From Heliocidaris erythrogramma (Eukaryota > Echinodermata > Echinoidea > Camarodonta > Echinometridae), in the NCBI GenBank assembly GCA_025617745.1, contig CM046867.1:30744705-30808704 (forward strand): a stretch of 64,000 nt of DNA. The letters are read 5' to 3'. Under the pieces are notes generated by a model, which saw only the letters and a program-made list of their open reading frames with translations, ran no database searches and was not told the DNA's origin. Shown one piece after another: positions 57,788 to 64,000 of this stretch (the stretch's first letter is position 1; each line of letters begins with the position of its first letter). Made by a program: the position numbers and the translations under genes.

Positions 57788-57841
57788 CCTGGTTGCTATT
57801 AGCACTTGAACAGACTTCATACGTTCCTTGTGGGATAACAC
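57788..57841 (-). CDS. BLTP1: BLTP1 exon 1 of window
   Basis: A 54-nt exon bounded by TTCAG at its 5' side and GGTGAG at its donor. It reads VIPQGTYEVCSS in phase 1 and ends with one base of a codon, which the next exon completes as Glu. The LTR element begins about 180 bp upstream in the same intron. Its small size makes it the least certain of the conserved exons at this end. Confidence 0.72.
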
Positions 57842-58020
57842 CTGAATGAAATATCAAAATACATTACAATTATTTCACTTAAAACTACCACAATACTTTT
57901 TGGAACTACAAGTATCAAAACATACTCATGGAACAGATTTTCGAAGTCATGACCAATACTGATATTGGTGCAATTTATCACCTACAATTTACATACAACT
58001 TTTAAATATTCTCATAGTTT
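57842..58020 (-). other. BLTP1 intron before the LTR element
   Basis: About 180 bp of AT-rich intron between the most upstream exon and the inferred LTR start. No feature seen. Confidence 0.5.
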
Positions 58021-58454
58021 TGTTAAGTATTTGATCTAATTAAGGAATCTTCTGGAAGGAAATTATTTTTCCAGTTATGTATGATTTTATGAACATAGAA
58101 ATTTCCAGAAGAGAAATTATTAATTATATGTGAAAAGTGAATGTGATGTGTTGCAGTGAAATAATCATAATGCACATCCAGTAGAGAGAACATTCTAGAT
58201 CTTTACATTGTGTGTGATGTACTATAGGATAATTACAATATACAATGTACATGTTGGAATGTGTTGATTACATGTATCCTGACCTTTACATGAACCTCTA
58301 AGAGTGTAACATTGCAATGATTCTATTTATAGATCATGGGAATCCCCTTCCTTTGTTTGTTACAACTAGAACTATGTAGAACTTACAAGAGAGTTCCAAA
58401 CTTTCATGAATACTGTAGTAGAATGTAGAAAATTCTAATTAAGGGTTGAGATTG

Positions 58455-58462
58455 TATATAAG
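58455..58462 (+). promoter_or_regulatory. TATA box in the LTR
   Basis: TATATAAG, followed by GCTGGGAGC. Its position would start element RNA near 58,485, giving a U3 of roughly 465 bp and a leader of roughly 750 bp. Confidence 0.6.
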
Positions 58463-58559
58463 CTGGGAGCTTGCACAGAAATTTCAGAATTTATACCCTG
58501 ATTACATCGTGGAGCATATATTGCATAAGTTCTCAGTTAACACCATCTGATATTGATAT

Positions 58560-58770
58560 CAACCTGTGGAGATCATCTTGGACCTCATCTTGGACTTCAT
58601 CTTGGACCTCATCCTTGACATATTTGACGTCGTGTTCGACATCGTTATTGACACTGTGGTCAACATCGTCATTGACATTGATTATCGAGATTGCAGTTGA
58701 CACTGTTATCGACATTGTGATTGCCATCGTCTTGGACATCGTCATCGACATCATTATCGACATCGATGAC
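58560..58770 (+). repeat. Degenerate GACATC-type 12-bp repeat in the LTR transcript leader
   Basis: Repeated units such as CTTGGACCTCAT and ATTGACATCGTC, about 17 in succession. They lie downstream of the TATA box, so they would be in the R/U5 part of the RNA. Apparent frames across it on both strands are repeat artefacts. Confidence 0.75.
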
Positions 58771-59014
58771 CTCCTGAATTATTTTGGACATTCTTCGGCT
58801 GGATCTGGAATCTTCTTTTGCCAGTTGGACAACATACCGTTTGGATTCAATATTTGTGGATTAGCAGCCAGCTTACTCCACACTTCAGGAACATTCTGGA
58901 CTAATAGGAATTTCCCAGCTGAGAAATTGTAAGTCTTTACCAGTTTAAGTACATGTAGTGTATTTGTAACTAGAATCTGTAATTCTGTTATATTTGGTGT
59001 TGGTAAATATTTAA

Positions 59015-59020
59015 ATTAAA
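59015..59020 (+). promoter_or_regulatory. Poly(A) signal-like hexamer in the LTR
   Basis: ATTAAA about 70 bp before the inferred LTR end, a suitable place to define the 3' end of element RNA. Confidence 0.45.
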
Positions 59021-59090
59021 CCATAAATCATCTAAAGTTAATATCTTTTGTTTGATTCTTATCTTTTGTGGATTTTGGATCATAACAAAC

Positions 59091-59108
59091 TGGGGGCTTG
59101 TCCGGGAA
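59091..59108 (+). promoter_or_regulatory. Primer-binding site, tRNA-Pro type
   Basis: TGGGGGCTTGTCCGGGAA differs at only two positions from the well-known proline-tRNA primer-binding site of gammaretroviruses; one difference would still allow a G-U pair. It lies 3 nt after the LTR end. Confidence 0.75.
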
Positions 59109-59237
59109 ACGTAGCCAAATATAACAAGTCAAAAATAACAAAATTTAGAGAGAAATTTTGGAAATCTCTGGAAACTTCTAGAATACATATTGCAGATAAG
59201 ACCTTAAATTCTGTAATTGTTTGTTACATGTTTCATC

Positions 59238-62200
59238 ATGACTACAATAGATGTTGAAGTGTTTGTTAAGAGGACAGATTTGTCCCTTGGTCAGTTGAAG
59301 TCACTAAGAAAAGATGACTTGAGAGCTGTTTGTCAGCATTTGGGAGTAGTTCTTACCCCTGGGTTAAAGAAGGCAGAGATAATTGATCTGCTAGCTAGTC
59401 ACATGAAGCTCAGTAAAGAAAGTGAGGTTCCTTCTAATGTTTCAAGTGATGTTCAACTCCAATTAGCAAAACTTGAGATGGAAAAGGAGAGAATGAAATT
59501 AGAATTTGAAGAAAAACAAAAACAAAGAGAAATGGAAGAAAAACGAAAACAAAGAGAAATGGAAATGGAAATGGAAGAAAAACAAAAACAGAGAGAAATT
59601 GAGATGGAAAGAGAAAGAGAAGAAAGGGAGTACCAGTTGAAATTGAGAGAAATGGAGTTAGCACATGCAAATACTAACTCTACCAAAGAGAAATCTCCCC
59701 AAGGTTTTGATGTAGCAAAGAACATTCGCCTTGTGCCAAAATTTGATGAAGAGGGAGTTGATGCATATTTTGTATCATTTGAAAAAGTGGCCAAGAGGTT
59801 GGAATGGCCTCAGAGATACTGGACTCTGCTTCTTCAAAGCGTTTTTGTGGGAAAGGCTGCAAAAGTCTACTCATCTCTCTCTGAAGAGCAATCATGTGAC
59901 TATGCTACAGTGAAGAATACTATTCTTAATGCATATGAGTTGGTCCCAGAAGCATACAGACGTAAATTTAGGAATATGCAAAGACAATCAGGCCAGACCT
60001 ATGTTGAGTTTGCTAGGGAACAAGAAATGATGTTTGACAAGTGGTACAGATCATTGAAAGTTGACAAAGATTTTGCCCAGCTGAGAGAAGTTGTCCTCTT
60101 AGAGGAATTCAAAAAGGGTGTTCCTTTTGGCGTTAAGTCTCACCTAGATGACCAAAGAATTACTCAATTGAGTAAGGCAGCTGTGGTAGCTGATGAATTT
60201 GAGGTCACACACAGAGGTAGTGGGGATAGGCTTCCTTTCAAAAACTTTCAGAATAAGAAGGGTAAAGGGGCATTTGAATCCCACAAGAAATTTGGTGAGG
60301 GAAAACATGCTAGCAAGGAGAATGACACTGACAAGTCTCAGGCAGATAGAGGCGCGAAATCAAATGAAAGATCTGTTAGTCAAAGTTCCAAAGTTTGTTT
60401 CCATTGTAATAAGCCAGGACATTTGAAAAAGTCCTGTTGGGAATTGATTGGGAAACCAACCAAAAGTAAGAAAGATGTGGGTTTAGTCAAGCAATCAAGT
60501 GTTCTACCCAAGGAGTCTGTCCAGCTGGAATCAGTCCAAGATGTTGAGAGTGTTTCTCTAGTATTTGCCGATAAGGTCAAGAAGGTTGATGAGAGCTTTA
60601 GAAGCTTTTTGCATGATGGTGAGGTATCCCCCTGTTCGACTGGTGCTGTAGGTAAGCCAGTGGTTATCCTTCGAGATACAGGGGCTGCTCAGTCCCTGAT
60701 GATGTCAGGGCATTTAACTCTCCCACCAGAGAGTTCAGAGAATGCCAAAGTTTTGGTTCGAGGCATTGGTCCGGATTATGTGTCCGTTCCTTTGCATAAG
60801 GTCGACTTAAAGTGTGACCTAGTTAGTGGTCCTGTAACTGTTGGTGTCGTACCGGAATTACCCGTGGACGGGGTTGACTTTTTATTGGGTAACGACTTGG
60901 CTGGAGAGAAAGTTGTTGCATCTCCAGTGGTTTCAGAGAAGCCGGTTGAGGTAGCTGAAACTGAACGGTTGCAGGAGGATTTTCCTGGAATTTTCCCGGA
61001 TTGTGTTGTCACGAGGTCTCAGGCTCGTAGGGCTGAACAGGATGATGCGGATTCTATTGATGTGGAGGAGAGTACTGATGTCTGGTTAGCTGAAACCTTT
61101 TTCAAGGATTTGGATGGGGATAATGTTGAAGGCTCTGTTGCAGACAATGATGAGTTGTTTAGCAAATCTTCCCTTGTACAGGCACAACAGGCGGATCCAG
61201 AATTGAAAGGCTTGTCACAGAAGGCATGTTCTGAGGCTGAGGCTGATAAGGTTCCTGAGTGCTATTATGTCAAAGGTGACATATTGATGAGGAAGTGGAG
61301 ACCTCCCCGGAGACCAGCTGATGAAGAGTGGTGTGTAGTTCACCAAGTTGTTGTTCCTCCCTGTTACCGCATAGAGATTCTGAGGATGGCTCACGAGTTG
61401 CCTATGGCAGGTCATTTAGGTATTCGGAAGACAGAGGATAGGGTCATGAGGCATTTCTATTGGCCGAAGATGCACAAGGATGTTGTGCAGTTCTGTAAGA
61501 CATGTCATACATGTCAGGTGGTTGGGAAGGCACAGCCTTCTATCAAGCCTGCTCCCTTGATACCGATACCTGCATTTGATGAACCTTTTACTAGGGTTCT
61601 TGTTGATTGTGTTGGACCCTTACCCAGAACTAGGTCGGGTCACAAGTATCTTCTTACGATTATGGATTTGTCTACACGTTTTCCAGAGGCAATACCATTG
61701 AGAAGTATCACTGCAAAGACAGTAGTACAGGCGCTAGTGCAGTTTTTCACTAGGTATGGTTTGCCCAAGGAAATTCAGTCAGACCAAGGATCGAATTTCA
61801 TGTCAGGAGTGTTTCAGCAAGTGATGCATGAGTTAGGGATAAAGCAGATCAAGTCCTCTGCTTATCATCCACAGTCCCAAGGTGCATTAGAACGCTATCA
61901 CCAGACCCTGAAGACCATGCTTAGGGCTTATGGTGAAGAGTATCCTGATGACTGGGATAAAGGTATCCCATTCTTGCTGTTCGCGACCAGGGATTCCCCA
62001 AATGAGTCGACGGGCTTCAGTCCATTTGAGCTGGTCTATGGTCACGAGGTTAGGGGTCCCCTTAAGCTGATCAAAGAAAAGTTCATGGGTCAGAATGACG
62101 AGGTAAACCTTCTTGACTATGTGTCAAAGTTTCGAGAAAGGCTCTCAAAGGCTTGTGAGGTAGCCAAAGAACACTTGAAAGTGTCGCAAGCTAAAATGAA

Positions 62201-63917
62201 AACACAGGCAGACAAGAAGGCAAAAGATCGCAATTTCAAGCCTGGAGATAGGGTGTTAGTGTTGTTGCCTTTGCTAGGTGAGCCCTTGAAAGCTAGGTTC
62301 AGTGGTCCCTACACTGTCAAAAAGAAACTGAATGATGTCAACTATGTGATCAGTACCCCTGACAGAAGAAAGAGTCAAAGAGTATGTCATGTAAACATGC
62401 TGAAAGAATACTTTGAACGTGAGGCTAATCAGCCAGTAGGTGTAGCACATGTTGTAAAAGAAGAGAAGCTAGAAGATGTAAATGAAGGCAAGGTAGAGAC
62501 AGAGAGTGAATTGTCTCACACAGATGGGTCTACGAATGAACCATGTGGAGTGAAATTGTCTAACTCAGAAATGTTAGAAAATTTGGATGATGCACTGAAG
62601 CATCTCTCTGATGAACAGAGAATTGACATATCTGGCTTGTTGAAAGATTATAAGCATGTGTGTAAAGATAGACCAGGTCGTACTGCCTTGACTGTACATG
62701 ATGTAGATGTAGGTGATGTAAAACCTATCAAACAACATCCATATAGACTTAATCCAAGCAAGTTGGAAAAAGTGAATGAGGAAATCCAGTTCATGTTAGA
62801 TAATGACATAATTGAACCAAGTCAGAGTAGTTGGAGTTCCCCTATTGTAATGGTCCCAAAGCCGGATGGCTCTCAGAGATTTTGTATAGATTACCGCAAG
62901 GTAAATGCAATCACTAAGACCGACTCATATCCAATTCCTAGGTTGGAAGATTGTATCGATAGGGTTGGGAACTCTGCCTTTGTCACTAAGATAGACTTGC
63001 TGAAGGGATATTGGCAGGTGCCACTGACTGACCGAGCCAAGGAAATATCAGCCTTTGTAACACCGGATGGCTTATTTCAATGCAAAGTCATGCCGTTTGG
63101 AATGAAAAATGCACCAGCAACCTTTCAAAGGTTGACAAATCAGGTGATTGCTGGGCTTGACAATTGTGTTGTGTACATAGATGACATCTTAGTGTACAGT
63201 GATACATGGAATGACCATCTCAATCATTTGAGATTACTGTTTGACAGATTAGATGAAGCCAACTTAGTGGTTAATCTGATGAAGAGTGAGTTTGGCAAGG
63301 CAAAGGTCACATATCTTGGTCATGTGGTTGGTCAGGGGCAAGTGCTACCAAGAGAAGCAAAGATTCAGGCAATCTTAGACTTCCCCATTCCCACAACTAA
63401 GAAAGAGTTGCTCAGATTCCTAGGTATGAGTGGTTTCTACAGGAAGTTCGTTCCAAATTACAGTACTGTGGTTAGTCCACTGACAAACTTGCTGAAAGCA
63501 AAAGTGAAGTATGTATGGTCTGATGCATGTCAGAGATCATTTGAGAAGTTGAAGGCCATTTTGGTGAATGAGCCTGTTTTGGCAGCTCCAAACTTCACAA
63601 AGCCATTCAAGGTGGCTATTGATGCCAGTGATGTTGGAGTGGGAGCAGTGTTGCTCCAAGAGGATGAAGAAGGCTTTGAAAAATCAGTCTGTTACTTCTC
63701 AAAGAAACTCAACCAATATCAGAAGAAGTATTCAACTATCGAAAAAGAGGCTCTGAGTCTTGTTCTCGCTCTCCAGCAGTTTGAGGTGTACCTAACCAAC
63801 AGTAATGGTGATATCATGGTCTACACAGACCATAACCCTCTCGTGTTCTTGGAGAAATTCAAAACAAAGAACCAAAGACTGTTCAGGTGGAGCCTTATGC
63901 TCCAACCTTTCCCCTAG
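59238..63917 (+). CDS. Gag-Pol of a Gmr1-like Ty3/gypsy retrotransposon (PR-INT-RT-RNase H order)
   Basis: 1,559 codons from the first ATG (59,238) to TAG (63,915-63,917). Order by residue: SAP-like helix pair 12-55; Glu/Lys/Arg/Met coiled coil about 70-145; capsid about 168-323 whose second half (about 231-323, including YVEFAREQEMMFDKW and VLLEEFKKG) resembles the SCAN domain; zinc knuckle CFHCNKPGHLKKSC 387-400; protease DTGA at 480; integrase HHCC finger about 719-760 and DDE residues near 790, 849 and 885 (spacing D-35-E); reverse transcriptase with YIDD at 1313-1316; RNase H from about 1457. Integrase before reverse transcriptase is the reverse of ordinary Ty3/gypsy and is the hallmark of Gmr1-like elements of deuterostomes. 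Gag and Pol share one frame. The TAG cuts the end of the RNase H/connection region. The element lies opposite to BLTP1, inside its intron. Confidence 0.93.
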   Translation: MTTIDVEVFVKRTDLSLGQLKSLRKDDLRAVCQHLGVVLTPGLKKAEIIDLLASHMKLSKESEVPSNVSSDVQLQLAKLEMEKERMKLEFEEKQKQREMEEKRKQREMEMEMEEKQKQREIEMEREREEREYQLKLREMELAHANTNSTKEKSPQGFDVAKNIRLVPKFDEEGVDAYFVSFEKVAKRLEWPQRYWTLLLQSVFVGKAAKVYSSLSEEQSCDYATVKNTILNAYELVPEAYRRKFRNMQRQSGQTYVEFAREQEMMFDKWYRSLKVDKDFAQLREVVLLEEFKKGVPFGVKSHLDDQRITQLSKAAVVADEFEVTHRGSGDRLPFKNFQNKKGKGAFESHKKFGEGKHASKENDTDKSQADRGAKSNERSVSQSSKVCFHCNKPGHLKKSCWELIGKPTKSKKDVGLVKQSSVLPKESVQLESVQDVESVSLVFADKVKKVDESFRSFLHDGEVSPCSTGAVGKPVVILRDTGAAQSLMMSGHLTLPPESSENAKVLVRGIGPDYVSVPLHKVDLKCDLVSGPVTVGVVPELPVDGVDFLLGNDLAGEKVVASPVVSEKPVEVAETERLQEDFPGIFPDCVVTRSQARRAEQDDADSIDVEESTDVWLAETFFKDLDGDNVEGSVADNDELFSKSSLVQAQQADPELKGLSQKACSEAEADKVPECYYVKGDILMRKWRPPRRPADEEWCVVHQVVVPPCYRIEILRMAHELPMAGHLGIRKTEDRVMRHFYWPKMHKDVVQFCKTCHTCQVVGKAQPSIKPAPLIPIPAFDEPFTRVLVDCVGPLPRTRSGHKYLLTIMDLSTRFPEAIPLRSITAKTVVQALVQFFTRYGLPKEIQSDQGSNFMSGVFQQVMHELGIKQIKSSAYHPQSQGALERYHQTLKTMLRAYGEEYPDDWDKGIPFLLFATRDSPNESTGFSPFELVYGHEVRGPLKLIKEKFMGQNDEVNLLDYVSKFRERLSKACEVAKEHLKVSQAKMKTQADKKAKDRNFKPGDRVLVLLPLLGEPLKARFSGPYTVKKKLNDVNYVISTPDRRKSQRVCHVNMLKEYFEREANQPVGVAHVVKEEKLEDVNEGKVETESELSHTDGSTNEPCGVKLSNSEMLENLDDALKHLSDEQRIDISGLLKDYKHVCKDRPGRTALTVHDVDVGDVKPIKQHPYRLNPSKLEKVNEEIQFMLDNDIIEPSQSSWSSPIVMVPKPDGSQRFCIDYRKVNAITKTDSYPIPRLEDCIDRVGNSAFVTKIDLLKGYWQVPLTDRAKEISAFVTPDGLFQCKVMPFGMKNAPATFQRLTNQVIAGLDNCVVYIDDILVYSDTWNDHLNHLRLLFDRLDEANLVVNLMKSEFGKAKVTYLGHVVGQGQVLPREAKIQAILDFPIPTTKKELLRFLGMSGFYRKFVPNYSTVVSPLTNLLKAKVKYVWSDACQRSFEKLKAILVNEPVLAAPNFTKPFKVAIDASDVGVGAVLLQEDEEGFEKSVCYFSKKLNQYQKKYSTIEKEALSLVLALQQFEVYLTNSNGDIMVYTDHNPLVFLEKFKTKNQRLFRWSLMLQPFP

Positions 63918-64000
63918 AAAATTGTACATATTCGTGGAAAGAATAATGTGATTGCTGATGCTCTTTCAAGAATTTAAGGAGAGAAATTACTCCTTTTTGT
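63918..64000 (+). other. Continuation of Pol after the TAG, then start of the 3' noncoding part
   Basis: After the TAG the same frame stays open for 19 codons to a TAA (63,975-63,977) and still reads the ADALSR-type end typical of gypsy RNase H. A purine-rich AAGGAGAGAAA follows, a likely polypurine tract. The 3' LTR would begin at or just beyond the window edge. Confidence 0.7.

Larger units (their letters stand above)
6512..57841 (-). other. BLTP1: BLTP1 (KIAA1109/tweek/FSA) ortholog, 3' portion of gene, 27 supported exons
   Basis: Gene-level entry; exons are listed separately. BLTP1 proteins are very long bridge-like lipid-transfer proteins (about 5,000 residues in human) that carry phospholipid at contact sites between the ER and plasma membrane and are needed for endocytosis and synaptic function. 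The conceptual product here is about 1,750 residues, ending at a TGA at 6512. It collinearly matches the C-terminal third of the family, including the region Pfam calls FSA_C. Motifs I recognise include DFLEQALETIP, FPVDV, the FHPYG segment, RYDMRRLTEVLAFPKAWY, NMSNVMG, KGGVIGG, DYMGSS, EEFFTQQF, ACFHG.NFRS, the HFTDHI segment and DYILQKLGF.HARTTIPKW. All introns are GT-AG and phases agree across all 27 exons. The 5' two thirds lie beyond the right edge. Intron sizes rise sharply downstream of 44 kb because of inserted mobile elements. No promoter is in the window. Family identity is recalled from memory, not from a search. Confidence 0.93.
58021..59087 (+). mobile_element. Inferred 5' LTR of the Gmr1-like retrotransposon
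   Basis: The ends TGTTA (58,021) and TAACA (59,083-59,087) form the short inverted repeat expected of an LTR, and a primer-binding site follows 3 nt later. Inside are a TATA box (58,455-58,462) and an ATTAAA signal (59,015-59,020). No second LTR is in the window to confirm the start; the right end is more secure than the left. Confidence 0.6.

Noticed and set aside
58471-58932. 153-codon frame in the LTR
   Set aside because: Its Ile/Asp and Ser/Trp-rich sequence reflects the 12-bp repeat; no domain is visible.

Overview
The window is animal nuclear DNA. Genes are split by GT-AG introns, there are long microsatellites and many inverted-repeat transposons, and no operons are visible. The TACATGTA-rich background, an I-like non-LTR element with an RNase H domain, and a Gmr1-like LTR element together suggest a marine invertebrate deuterostome. 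I infer an echinoderm, probably a sea urchin; no species-level marker was found.

One host gene dominates. The minus strand from about 57,841 down to 6,512 carries 27 consecutive, phase-compatible exons of the C-terminal third (about 1,750 residues) of the BLTP1 (KIAA1109 / tweek / FSA) ortholog, a giant bridge-like lipid-transfer protein. The upstream two thirds of the gene lie beyond the right edge. The upstream exons in the window (57.8-44.1 kb) have introns of about 350-800 bp. The downstream exons (44.1-6.5 kb) have much larger introns, filled by mobile elements and tandem repeats.

Layout from right to left. 58.0-64.0 kb: most of a Ty3/gypsy-related LTR retrotransposon on the plus strand, with integrase placed before reverse transcriptase (Gmr1-like order) and a SCAN-like capsid region. 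44-57.8 kb: 21 compact BLTP1 exons. 37.9-43.7 kb: an apparently full-length non-LTR retrotransposon (ORF1 plus EN-RT-RNase H ORF2), flanked by a 20-bp target-site duplication, sitting directly upstream of a BLTP1 splice acceptor. 32.2-34.7 kb: a 2.57-kb inverted-repeat transposon ending 25 nt from another acceptor. 30.3-32.0 kb: CAT/CAC microsatellites. 27.7-29.9 kb: a composite repeat containing a tRNA-derived SINE. 24.4-26.6 kb: a 2.19-kb transposon with an 8-bp target duplication (hAT-like) enclosing nested palindromes. 11.4-12.2 kb: a 32-bp minisatellite. 9.1-10.2 kb: a PIF/Harbinger-like element. 8.06-8.48 kb: a foldback carrying a tRNA-Arg(UCU)-like gene. 6.07-6.66 kb: four tandem copies of the end of the last BLTP1 exon. 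1-6 kb: gene-flanking DNA with MITEs.

No previously unknown multi-gene system was found. The most distinctive signals are transposon and repeat boundaries at BLTP1 splice sites, partial exon duplications inside the gene, a candidate frame-breaking cassette exon, and the Gmr1-like element with its SCAN-like region.
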